DNA from: Hanleya hanleyi
Taxonomy: Eukaryota; Mollusca; Polyplacophora; Lepidopleurida; Hanleyidae
DNA: 64,000 bases
Assembly (NCBI GenBank): GCA_036873755.1
Contig: JAVTVY010025246.1
Span: 1-64,000 of the forward strand
Direction of reading: 5' to 3'
In this document: positions 9,881 to 17,520 of the stretch, in pieces
Layout of the letters: each line of letters begins with the position of its first letter
Position numbering within the stretch: the first letter of the stretch is position 1
Program-made: the position numbers and the translations under genes
Notes under the pieces: generated by a model
What the model saw: the letters and a program-made list of their open reading frames with translations, nothing else
Told to the model about the DNA's origin: nothing
Databases searched by the model: none

Positions 9881-10366
9881 GAGGAGCGCTTCACTTTGAC
9901 ACCTCACTCGACTCAATCAGTCCATTAGGGGCACCTCTCGCCCCTGAAGATTGCCGAACATTCTCATGAAAATCCACGTATTTGGGACTACTTTCTGTCC
10001 GCGGAGGCAGACCGCATCATCGCCAGACCGCATCACCGCAGAGGAATACAGATATAGGTCAACCAGCCCTACCCAGGTCACGCCCGATTCACGCAGACCG
10101 GAAGTGACGTCATACTTGCGCAGAAGTCCTGCACACATCACTTTCGGTTTGTCGCGCATGCGCACTGGCACCAATTCAAGTTTAAATGCGGGCTATATAC
10201 TACTAACAAGCTACCCAAGCGAGTGGCCAAAACCTTTCCCGCATAATATGTGTGCAATACCGATGACAGGCGCGGGAGCCACTGGATTGCCATATACATC
10301 GATGAGTAGCGAAGAGGAAATTATTTCGATTCATACGGCCAACCCCCGCTTTAAAACGAATTCGTA
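9880..10366. other. Terminal-module mosaic, no gene
   Basis: It contains a 'cttca(c)tttgacacctcactcgac' satellite fragment and a 'ccgcatca(t/c)cgccagaccgcatcaccgc' block related to 12.36-12.42 kb and 29.7-29.8 kb, then 'gaccggaagtgacgtcat'. An open frame at 9951-10367 lies across these non-coding modules and has no protein-like features. Confidence 0.5.
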
Positions 10367-10615
10367 GAAATGTTGCGCAAATGGACAGTGGATTGGGAAT
10401 TCAATACAGAACGCTTATAAAGATATTTCAGCAGTGTGTGCGGTCAATACTGTATATATTTTGCGATTCACATCTGTGGTGGAAATGGCATGAATTCCAT
10501 TGTCAACAAATTTACGTCAGACTTTCAGAAGAATGATCTACTAGTGCATTCTTTTTGTAGCAAATCGGTTCAACGTACACCCTCCATTGATACATGGGAT
10601 AAGCACTCTATGTAA
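10367..10615 (+). pseudogene. Diverged adenain-type protease fragment
   Basis: 82 codons with one internal TAA at about 10412. The segment SSVCGQYCIYFAIH contains the catalytic Cys block of the adenovirus-type protease; it is followed by a helix and a DLLVHSF motif resembling the end of the protease at 8014-8487 (DVLVYDW). The His/Asn half is missing. It is too different from copy 1 to be a duplicate of it, so it represents a second Polinton lineage. Confidence 0.65.
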
Positions 10616-10649
10616 CCGTCGATCAAAAAAGAAGAAATAGTCAACTTCT

Positions 10650-11190
10650 TGTCAGTGTTCGTCACGTTGTTATTGTTTTTATTGTTCGTCACGTTATTTA
10701 TTGATGTTATTCTTCACGTTGTTATGTTGTTATGTTGTTACATGTAAGTGTTTATGTAAGTCACGTTATTGTTCGGCACGTTGTTGTTGCTATTGTTCGT
10801 TACGTTATTGTTCTTGACGTTATTATTGTTATTGTTCGTCACGTTAATTTTCGTGACGTTATTATTGTTCGTCACGTTGTTATTGTTGTTATTCGTCGCG
10901 TTATTGTTATTGTTCGCCACGTTATTGTTCGTCACGTTGTTACTGTTATTGTTCTTCACGTTGTTATTGTTCGTGACGTGATTACTGTTTTGGTATTGTT
11001 CTTACGTTATTGTTATTGTTCTTCACGTTATTGTTCGTCACGTTATTATTGTTATCGTTCGTCACGTTGATGTTGTTATTGTTCGTCACGTTGTTATTGT
11101 TATTGGTGAATTGTTATTATTCGTCACGTTATTATTGTTCGTCACGTTGCTATTGTTGAATTGTTATTGTTCGTCATGTTGTTATTATTG
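10650..11190. repeat. Minisatellite of TTATTGTT and CGTCACGTT units
   Basis: About 540 bp of irregular units such as 'gttattgttcgtcacg' repeated around 30 times. The long open frames inside it on both strands are products of the repeat, not genes. Confidence 0.9.
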
Positions 11191-11700
11191 TATCCTTATA
11201 AATAATGTTACTGTAATGATAATTTCTTGCTAGTAGAGATGTTATTGTCGCATAGTGATGAATTGTTGTCATCAAACGAAATGTAATTCACAAAAAATAC
11301 AACACACCAAGTGGGCTTGATAATTTTATTCAAAACACCAAATTATCTGACTAAACTACAGACTTGCTCCAGCGTGCCAAGTAAAGCATCAAATAAGACT
11401 GGCACGCTGGCAGGCATATAAAGCATGAAGGCAGGCATATAAAGCATGGATTAAACGCATTTGGCAAAAGCAGAACAAATTAACAGATAAAGGCATATGG
11501 CATCTTATGATGCTCACTATTTATACATGTACAAGCCAACAATAAATCAGCGATCTCGCATAATGGAGGCGAAGGGCATAAGGCCTTAGAAATTGAAAAA
11601 CCCTGTCTCAAGTTCATATGTCCGTATATACATGTACGATATACATGTATCAGATTCACTGTATACTATAATACATGTGATTAACCCCAATCCATAGTAG
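11190..11700. other. AT-rich gap, no gene seen
   Basis: It holds a short duplication 'ggcatataaagcatg' (about 11413 and 11433) and several 'acatgta' palindromes near 11620-11650. Nothing else is recognised. Confidence 0.4.
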
Positions 11701-11711
11701 AAGTAGGTATC

Positions 11712-12165
11712 CTAGTCATAGGATAGAGATCGGAACATGTTCAGAGTGCTGTTGTGGTCGGGGCGAACATAACGGAATACACAGTCACTTTTCCAATCAC
11801 CAATAGCACGCACGACTGGGAGGGAAACCCCTGCAAAAATAAGCCAGGTAGCTCCCCCTCCCCCTCGACGCAGCGAATGGGTGTTATAGTCAGCTGCAGA
11901 CAAGCCAATGTCCTGTAGCAAACGGCGAAGTTGGTGTCGAAATTGGGCAGCTGTGAGGGTGACATGAACATCCTATTGGACATAAGCAAACAATGGTAAG
12001 GAGCCATCAATAGGTCCTGCGGCACACAAGAAGCGAAGAACGGCCGTGGCTGGACACAATGGGTTATCCATTAACAGGGGAAGTACCACTTCATGTATCT
12101 TTGGCGAAATTGCACTGTTTTAGAAGCCCGAAGCGATAGAATCAAGCCCTGGCGGACTACACGCA
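11712..12165 (-). pseudogene. Tyrosine recombinase, C-terminal catalytic part
   Basis: Reading the minus strand from 12165, codons match the pattern of eukaryotic tyrosine recombinases of the Crypton/Ngaro/DIRS type: a 'GLILSLRASKT' stretch, 'CPATAVLRFL', then the catalytic block HSLRRGG, followed by GDWKSD and the nucleophile Tyr in FRY. A frameshift near 12075 and one in-frame stop (TAG near 11967) break it. The last 69 codons are open. The N-terminal domain is not seen. Such enzymes cut and rejoin DNA through a covalent tyrosine bond. Which transposon class it belongs to cannot be told from this fragment. It lies between two Polinton copies and may have been inserted there. Confidence 0.75.
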
Positions 12166-12226
12166 CATCAGTAGTATAGAAAGGACGACTCGAGGCTCAT
12201 TTTGCCGGGGGAGATAACACTTGCAT

Positions 12227-12240
12227 CCACCAGGGGGCGC
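12227..12240 (+). promoter_or_regulatory. CTCF-like motif, perfect consensus
   Basis: CCACCAGGGGGCGC matches the animal CTCF core CCASYAGRKGGCGC at all positions. A second, one-mismatch copy lies at 12323-12336 in the same orientation. Binding is inferred only from sequence. Confidence 0.45.
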
Positions 12241-12322
12241 TGTTTCCAGGTTAAAGTATAGGAAGCGGCCATTTACGGCCTTTGACCTCTGAGGCCGTGT
12301 AGAGGTCAAGGCCGCTGTAGTT

Positions 12323-12336
12323 CCAACAGGTGGCGC
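12323..12336 (+). promoter_or_regulatory. CTCF-like motif, one mismatch
   Basis: CCAACAGGTGGCGC, 96 bases after the perfect motif and in the same orientation. A weaker relative on the opposite strand lies near 29885-29898. Confidence 0.35.
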
Positions 12337-12500
12337 CCCCTCTTTCACCTCGAATTTCTCCGCGGTCTGGCGGTGATACGGTCGCGGGAAAAAGCTTCCG
12401 CGGAGAAAAAGTAGTCCCCAGACTTCAAATACGCTGCATGGTCCGATTGGGTCGAGTGAGGTATCAAAGTGAAGCATTCGTGAAGGGGCACCCAGTCATG

Positions 12501-12890
12501 GGTGGGTGCATGTAAAATTAGGATTTTTTCCCGAAACTATAAAAAGCGGAACACGGACTTTACCCCTAAAATAGGGGAAAACCCCTATCAACCCTAGCCA
12601 AAAGGGCTAATATCGGTCCCCGGTCTTATTGGGACCTGCCTATCAAGTCAATGGGGTGGGTGCATGTAAAATTAGGATTTTGTCCCGAAACTATAAAAAG
12701 CGGAATACGGATTTTACCCCTAAAATAGGGGAAAACACCTATCAACCCTAGCCAATAGGGCTAATATCGGTCCCCGGGCTTATTGGGGCCTGCCTATCCA
12801 GTCAATGGGGTGGGTGCATGTAAAATTAGGATTGTTTTCCGAAACTATAAAAAGCGGAACACGGACTTTACCTCTACAATAGGGGTCTGT
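12501..12890. repeat. 154-bp tandem array, 2.5 units
   Basis: Units begin GGTGGGTGCATGTAAAATTA at 12501, 12655 and 12809, an exact 154-bp period. Each has 'ctataaaaagcgga', 'ggactttacccct' and 'ctaatatcggtcccc'. Inverted relatives lie at 9530-9880. Confidence 0.85.
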
Positions 12891-12904
12891 ATCATACAAT
12901 ATAA

Positions 12905-13260
12905 GGGAAAATGCCTGTATGGGGTATGGGGATGGTCATTTTTTTTCGTGGGCTTTACTATGGGTTGTGGGGTCTCGTTTTTCTCGTCTCGCCGAGAAAA
13001 ACACGATGGAAGGGGTCCCGGAGCGAAGCGGTGAAATTTTTGGGAAACGTCACCGAGGTCTGTATATAGGCCCATAGGCTGGCCATGGGGGGTATAGGTC
13101 CAACCTGGTAAATTCACACACGTTCATTGTGATATGGGTTGCTTGGATTTGTTTTTCACGTCTCGTCATTTAGAACACGATGGGGAGGGTCCCGGAGCGA
13201 AACGGTGAAATTTTTGGAAAAAGTCACCGAGGCCTGGGTAGGCCCATAGGCCTATACTGC
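12905..13260. repeat. Duplicated 'cacgatggnnggggtcccgg' terminal module
   Basis: Two copies (about 12945-13075 and 13125-13245) of a block with 'tctcgtc', 'aacacgatgg', 'ggtcccggagcga' and 'cggtgaaatttttgg'. The same block occurs in the palindrome arms at 50.54-50.67 kb and 62.1-62.25 kb, tying these regions to the same element family. Confidence 0.7.
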
Positions 13261-13299
13261 ATGGCTATGGGTCTATAGGTCCATACGGGGTGGACGTTT

Positions 13300-13540
13300 T
13301 GGGATCTAGGTGGGCCACTAATGGTCCGATGGGGTCGAGTGAGGTATCAATGTGAAGCCTATGTGAGGGGGCAACTGATGGGGTGAGTGCGGGGTTGAAA
13401 TATCGTCACTCTGCGCATGCGCAGTGGACAAAGGGTATGGAAATAGACGTTTTGGGGTCTAGGTGGGCCACTAGTGGGCCGATGGGATCGAGTGAGGTAT
13501 CCATGTGAAGCCTATGTGAGGTGGCTAGACTAGGGTGTCG
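13300..13540. repeat. Satellite monomers with GCGCATGCGC
   Basis: Two units of the roughly 160-bp satellite, in inverse orientation to the main array at 28.1-29.6 kb, each with 'gaggtatc.atgtgaagcc', 'gggtctaggtgggcc' and a palindromic GCGCATGCGC. Confidence 0.7.
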
Positions 13541-13559
13541 TTTCCATTCTGCTGCGCCG

Positions 13560-13725
13560 GTCACGTGGGTTGTGACGTCACTTCCGGGTTTCACCTCCAA
13601 ACACAGAAGAGTTCCAATTTTCCCCTTAGACGTCCGGATGTTCAACCTCCGGGGTTTTTCCCGGCCCGGCCCGCCCCGGCCGCAGCGCGCGCGCGCGGGG
13701 GTGATCTGATGCCGCAGCGCGCGCG
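13560..13725. repeat. Polinton copy 2, left terminal region
   Basis: Inverted relative of 9230-9480: 'gtcacttccgggttt', 'cacagaagagttccaatttt', 'ccggatgttcaacc', then GC-rich 'cccggcccggcc' and CGCGCG runs. This fits the left terminal repeat of copy 2. Confidence 0.6.
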
Positions 13726-13860
13726 CATGAAGACCCTCATACACACCCCAATGCAGGCGCAGACGTGAAGTGCCCGGATGATAGACACGGACGTCACCGA
13801 GAAAAACACATACAACTCGTCACATACAGTCGCCCCCCTGAAAACCCTCATACATACCCG

Positions 13861-13990
13861 AAAAGATACGGACGTTACCGAAAAGACACGGACTTTACCG
13901 AAAAGACACGGACGTTACCGAAAAGACACGGACTTTACCGAGAAGACACGGACTTTATTGAAAAGACACGGACGTACCCGAAAAGACACG
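13861..13990. repeat. 20-bp minisatellite
   Basis: Six full units and a partial one of AAAAGACACGGACTTTACCG with small variation. Overlapping open frames on both sides encode only this repeat and are not genes. Confidence 0.9.
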
Positions 13991-14199
13991 AAGGTGAACG
14001 ACATTGTGGAAAACCTCCACAGACAGGTCAGTACATGTCCTATCATATTCACAGGTTACGCCCGATTCACGCATAATAAAAGGATTGATCTGTAATCTGT
14101 GTTGTTGTTGCTCTCTTTTTTGGACTAACCCATCAGAATATTACGTATCATGGACTACACCCGTAGAGCTACGTCTAGGCGCGCATGTGTGACATGGTC

Positions 14200-14206
14200 T
14201 ATAAAA
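14200..14206 (+). promoter_or_regulatory. TATA box of ORF A, copy 2
   Basis: TATAAAA 46 bases before the ATG at 14253, in sequence conserved with copy 1 (460-466). Confidence 0.6.
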
Positions 14207-14252
14207 CACGTCTCTCTGGATCCTACACCTCCATTTCTACAGTTGCAGAGCC

Positions 14253-14579
14253 ATGACGGAGACCGAGCCCTATGCCACTCGCATTTTACAGCATGCGACC
14301 GTGGTTAATTCATTCACGGGTTACCGAGCAGTGGTTCGGTCCATGTTTACAGATGGCTACGACAACGAGGGGCGACGCCAGATCCTGAAAGAGTTCACAG
14401 AAGCGGTCCTCGACAGAGTGCACTCGATGGAGAGGTGTGCCATCACTCATCACTACTGGACTATGACAGCCATCCTTGATGCCCGGGCTATGCACCACGA
14501 GCGCTCACGCCGGAACCAGCGACGGCTGGTTGGCCTAGTCATGGTCTGTGCCCTATTCACCCTGGCGCTGCGGCATTGA
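14253..14579 (+). CDS. ORF A, small putative tail-anchored protein
   Basis: 108 residues, complete, first gene of copy 2. I do not recognise the family. Residues 1-90 are mostly helical and charged (e.g. a DNEGRRQILKEF segment), with a His/Trp-rich patch at 66-70. Residues 92-106 (LVGLVMVCALFTLAL) are uninterrupted hydrophobic and end two residues before the stop, which is the shape of a tail anchor. The protein could sit on an internal membrane facing the cytosol. Its own TATA box 46 bases upstream suggests it is transcribed separately from the capsid block. The start is shared with copy 1, where the anchor was lost by deletion. An apoptosis-modulator role would be a guess: no BH1/NWGR motif is present. 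Confidence 0.65.
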   Translation: MTETEPYATRILQHATVVNSFTGYRAVVRSMFTDGYDNEGRRQILKEFTEAVLDRVHSMERCAITHHYWTMTAILDARAMHHERSRRNQRRLVGLVMVCALFTLALRH

Positions 14580-14593
14580 CAGTGGGACCTCAC

Positions 14594-14749
14594 CATAAAT
14601 ACGAGAGACAGTCACCGTGTGCGTCATTCACCCTTCGTCATTGGGTCAACCATGTCACCGAGAGACCTGTCCATAAATACGAGAAACAGTCTGCGTGTGT
14701 GTCATTCATCCTTCGTCATTGGGTCAACCATGTCACCAGTTCTACGAGC
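14594..14749 (+). repeat. 78-bp tandem duplication carrying TATA and start codon of ORF B
   Basis: Units 14594-14671 and 14672-14749 each have CATAAATACGAGA(G/A)ACAG, a 'gtcattca.ccttcgtcattggg' leader and 'caaccatgtcacc', that is, a promoter, leader and ATG. The second unit leads into ORF B. The first ATG (14652) reads in frame through the second unit, so two initiation points are possible. Confidence 0.75.
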
Positions 14750-15260
14750 CATCCTGCCCCTTACACTCCAGGTGGGGTTACACGTCTATGAAGATAAAGT
14801 CACCATCGTGGAAGATCGGGATGTCTGTGGGTGGGGTTCGGAGTCCACATCCACTACGGTTACCCTACACCGTGATGGCTGGACCAAATTTAAGCGGGTG
14901 TTGAGCGGTGAGCTCGACGGAAACCTCATCCACCTCGAGAACGCCAACTACGTATACCGTGGACCCTTCTTTGCCCGCGTGGGGCGTTACCACGATCCTA
15001 CGCAAAGCTTCACCCTAGACCCTGACCTGTGGACAGCCTTGGAGAAAGTGGTGCCTATCGTGGACCAGCTGTTTACACCGGACGAGCGGTCATCAGACGA
15101 GTTGGAGTGGGCTCGTGCCCTGAGAGAAGCGGCGGCAGAACCCAATGAACAAATATCTAGCCATGAACCAGACGACGATGCCATTGATTACCCGGCTAGA
15201 CTCAATCAGCCCAGTGACATGACCACCCGGTCCTTCGATCTCACGGGGTTCTCCCTATAA
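14730..15260 (+). CDS. ORF B, putative tandem PC4-like protein
   Basis: 176 residues from the ATG at 14730, chosen because it matches the second copy of the duplicated leader. In-frame ATGs at 14652 and 14619 would extend it by 26 or 37 residues of leader translation. Two halves repeat one pattern: a strand pair ending in a hydrophobic 'V.LH' or 'FTLD' strand, then W and a helix (GWTKFKRV; DLWTALEKVVPIVDQLF). This strand-strand-W-helix layout resembles the single-stranded-DNA binding fold of the PC4/p15 transcription coactivator. The C-terminus is acidic. ORF C is a paralogue (shared GWTKFKRV.SGELDG.LIH). The likely role is DNA binding or transcription control inside the element; this is an inference, not a recognised hit. 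Confidence 0.6.
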   Translation: MSPVLRAILPLTLQVGLHVYEDKVTIVEDRDVCGWGSESTSTTVTLHRDGWTKFKRVLSGELDGNLIHLENANYVYRGPFFARVGRYHDPTQSFTLDPDLWTALEKVVPIVDQLFTPDERSSDELEWARALREAAAEPNEQISSHEPDDDAIDYPARLNQPSDMTTRSFDLTGFSL

Positions 15261-15263
15261 ATA
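15256..15263 (+). promoter_or_regulatory. TATA box of ORF C
   Basis: TATAAATA followed by CGAGAGACAGTC, 40 bases before the ATG at 15303, overlapping the end of ORF B. The same TATA-plus-CGAGA..ACAGTC block stands in front of ORF B (14594, 14672). Confidence 0.6.
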
Positions 15264-15302
15264 CGAGAGACAGTCAAATCTGGTACCATTCACGTACTGA
15301 CC

Positions 15303-15758
15303 ATGACGGAGCATATAATACTGGTGTATCTCAGCTTGACCCCCGAGGTTTTCCTGCACGTTTATTCGGATACGGTCGATATCATGGAGAAGGTGGGAGA
15401 CATCTGTGATGCGGACCCTACACAACCGTGCCCGGCCCACATTCGTCTGTCCCGGGAGGGCTGGACCAAATTCAAACGGGTGTTTTCTGGTGAACTGGAC
15501 GGCGACCTCATCCACTTTTGTCACGATGTGTACATCCGACGCGGCCCTTTCTTTGCTCAATTGGCTCGGCTAGATGGGGGTATAGTGCATTTTACCCTTC
15601 ACCCTGATCTATGGTCTGCATTGGAAGATGCCGTGGTAGATGTGGATCAAGTGTTTATCAAGCGATCATCAGACGAGTTGGACTGGTCATTTACCATGGA
15701 CACTGTGGAAGCCAACGAAGAAAATCAGAAACTCCGGCCCAAGATATACCCGTTATAA
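15303..15758 (+). CDS. ORF C, paralogue of ORF B
   Basis: 151 residues, complete. It aligns with ORF B over nearly its full length: LHVY.D.V.I at the start, GWTKFKRV and SGELDGDLIH in the middle, a RGPFFA strand, then FTLHPDLWSALEDAVVDVDQVF, and a short acidic/polar tail with SSDELDWSF. Two tandem strand-strand-W-helix units suggest the same PC4-like fold. The pair probably arose by gene duplication within the element, because both share the promoter block. Dimerising homologues could form heterodimers, though nothing in the sequence proves this. The next gene, integrase, starts 38 bases downstream. Confidence 0.65.
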   Translation: MTEHIILVYLSLTPEVFLHVYSDTVDIMEKVGDICDADPTQPCPAHIRLSREGWTKFKRVFSGELDGDLIHFCHDVYIRRGPFFAQLARLDGGIVHFTLHPDLWSALEDAVVDVDQVFIKRSSDELDWSFTMDTVEANEENQKLRPKIYPL

Positions 15759-15763
15759 ATAAA
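15754..15763 (+). promoter_or_regulatory. Combined TATA/polyA site between ORF C and integrase
   Basis: TATAAATAAA spans the ORF C stop codon. It includes TATAAATA (promoter-like, 43 bases before the integrase ATG) and AATAAA (polyA-like for ORF C). In copy 1 the matching site reads 'ttctaaataaac'. Confidence 0.4.
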
Positions 15764-15796
15764 CGATAGAGCCAGGGCCCATCATCATTTGTCACC

Positions 15797-16870
15797 ATGA
15801 AGCGCTGGGAGAAGGTGTTGGATAACTTATACTACAGTCCCGACAGTCCGGCGGCCTATAGTGCATTGTCGGCTCTCTATCGAGCGGCCAAACCCCAGGG
15901 AATACAACGTGCCCAAGTCCGAGATTGGTTAAGAAAACAAGACACCTATACCTTACATCGAGCTGTCCGTCGCCATTTTCTACGGAACCGGGTCATCGTG
16001 GGAGGAATAGATGCCCAGTGGCAACCGGATTTGGTCGATATGAGCGCCTTTGCCAAACACAACGATGGGAATCGGTATATCTTGACGTGCATCGATATCC
16101 TATCGAAGTATGCGTGGGTGGTACCCATCCGGACGAAAACGGGGGCGAATCTCATAGCGGCGTTCAAAGACATCTTCAAGACCGGGTGCAAACCTTTGTA
16201 TTTGCAAACCGATGAAGGCACGGAATTTCTCAACAGACCGTTCCAAGCCTTTCTCAAGAAACAGAAGGTCTTCTTCTTCCATACGTACAACGAGACCAAG
16301 GCTTCCGTGGTGGAAAGGTTCAACAGGATATTCAAAGGCCGTATGTATAAATATTTCACCTATAAGAATACAAGGCGGTACATCGTTGTTCTCTCGAAAC
16401 TTGTGAGTGGTTACAATCGAGCCTATCACCGGAGTATAGAGAGAGCCCCCATTACCGTGAGCCAACGCAATGAAGCCCAAGTCCGCCGTGTCTTGTACCC
16501 CATACAATCGCAACGAGCACCGAAGGAGATGTTCAAGGTCGGGGACCGTGTACGGATCAGTAAAGTCAAGGGCAAGTTCGAGAAAAGTTACTTGTCCAAC
16601 TGGAGCGATGAGCACTTCCTGATTAAACGGCGCCTACCCCGACAGCAGCGGGTCTATGAACTGGAAGATCTTCAAGGGGAACCGTTGCTAGGCACGTTTT
16701 ACGAGATGGAATTACAGCCTGTCGTAAAAAGAAAGCAAGACTACTACACGGTGGAGCAAATTTTGAAAACGGAATGTCGACGTGGCAAACTGTTTCATTT
16801 CGTCAAATGGCAAGGCTGGCCCAGTTCCTTCAATTCCTGGCTCGCGGCCAACCAGATGAAACGACTATAA
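15797..16870 (+). CDS. Polinton integrase with C-terminal chromodomain
   Basis: 357 residues, complete. It is an RNase H-fold DDE recombinase of the retroviral-integrase type, which joins the element ends to host DNA. The catalytic triad is visible: Asp78 in AQWQPDL, Asp139 in LYLQTDEGTEF and Glu173 in ASVVERFNR (33 residues between the last two). A GYNRAYHRSI motif at 205-213 follows, as in Ty3-type and Polinton integrases, then an SH3-like segment (KVGDRVRISK, 247-256). Residues 316-349 (YYTVEQIL..C.RGK...FVKWQGWPSSFNSW) are a chromodomain, which in such enzymes steers insertion to marked chromatin. The N-terminal 45 residues lack an obvious HHCC zinc motif. All key residues are intact, unlike in copy 1. 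Confidence 0.9.
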   Translation: MKRWEKVLDNLYYSPDSPAAYSALSALYRAAKPQGIQRAQVRDWLRKQDTYTLHRAVRRHFLRNRVIVGGIDAQWQPDLVDMSAFAKHNDGNRYILTCIDILSKYAWVVPIRTKTGANLIAAFKDIFKTGCKPLYLQTDEGTEFLNRPFQAFLKKQKVFFFHTYNETKASVVERFNRIFKGRMYKYFTYKNTRRYIVVLSKLVSGYNRAYHRSIERAPITVSQRNEAQVRRVLYPIQSQRAPKEMFKVGDRVRISKVKGKFEKSYLSNWSDEHFLIKRRLPRQQRVYELEDLQGEPLLGTFYEMELQPVVKRKQDYYTVEQILKTECRRGKLFHFVKWQGWPSSFNSWLAANQMKRL

Positions 16871-16926
16871 AGCCAGACACCACTACCGTCATCCTTCATT
16901 CCACGTTCGACCATGATCACGGTGAT

Positions 16927-17520
16927 ATGGACAAACAGCAGCTGCCTCTGAACACAGCGTCTCCCAAAACGCGCAAAGCGCAAGTGGGCTTTGTGGTGAT
17001 ATTGCTAACCCTGCGGAGTGTGTTGTACGGAGGTGTGTTTTACGACGTAGCCTGTGTCAGCACGTTACTTAGCCAATTGAGAACACCAGCCATCAGTGAA
17101 ACCGGTCTACAGATAGCACCAGTCAACCCCGTATCGAGCCCAGTCGTCCCCACCACCACACCACGTGTACAAGCCACAACGAGCTCCACACCGAGTATAC
17201 AGTCAACACCTACACCAAGTACACCTACTACGTCTAAAAACCCACCGGATTTCATCCCTCACAGTGAACAGACAACGACGACCAACGTTGTACCCACCAC
17301 CATCATCACTCGCAGTGAACAGACAACGACGACCGACGTTGTACCTACCACTCCAGTTCACTCGTACCAAATTTACAAGAGCGGGTTACCACGACAGCGG
17401 ATACACCTCGAACCATGGACCCCCGTTGGCAACATCCCTTCACCTGCTTCATCGCAGGACCGACGGGTTCCGGCAAAACGCACTTCGTCAGGAAGCTCCT
17501 CGAACACGCCGACAGCATGA
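16927..17520 (+). CDS. ORF D, single-pass membrane protein with Thr/Pro-rich tail
   Basis: 197 residues from the ATG at 16927. Residues 20-46 are hydrophobic (VGFVVILLTL...GGVF) and can cross a membrane. They are preceded by a short basic segment (KTRK), so the tail would be outside or luminal by the positive-inside rule. Residues 60-170 are mainly Thr, Pro, Ser and Val, with a doubled 'SEQTTTT(N/D)VVPTT' unit, which looks like a mucin-type O-glycosylated stalk. The last 106 bases overlap the ATPase start in another frame. Some Polinton relatives have membrane or fibre-like genes at this point. I cannot name the family and do not assign an entry function. Confidence 0.6.
   Translation: MDKQQLPLNTASPKTRKAQVGFVVILLTLRSVLYGGVFYDVACVSTLLSQLRTPAISETGLQIAPVNPVSSPVVPTTTPRVQATTSSTPSIQSTPTPSTPTTSKNPPDFIPHSEQTTTTNVVPTTIITRSEQTTTTDVVPTTPVHSYQIYKSGLPRQRIHLEPWTPVGNIPSPASSQDRRVPAKRTSSGSSSNTPTA

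Noticed and set aside
10732..11070. Long open frames on both strands in the TTATTG/CACGTT minisatellite
   Set aside because: The encoded Val/Ile/Arg/His or Asn-rich strings mirror the DNA repeat; no start context or family features.
13861..13990. Possible CRISPR array
   Set aside because: Units are contiguous with no spacers, and the context is animal DNA.
13765..14095. Two overlapping open frames of about 105 codons
   Set aside because: Both are produced by the 20-bp minisatellite at 13861-13990.
14253..14579. ORF A as a Bcl-2-type apoptosis inhibitor
   Set aside because: The size and tail anchor fit loosely, but no BH1 (NWGR-like) or BH2 motif is visible.
15797..16870. Integrase as part of a retrovirus or Ty3 retrotransposon
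   Set aside because: No reverse transcriptase, protease/gag or LTRs nearby; capsid, packaging ATPase and adenain-type protease show a Polinton.
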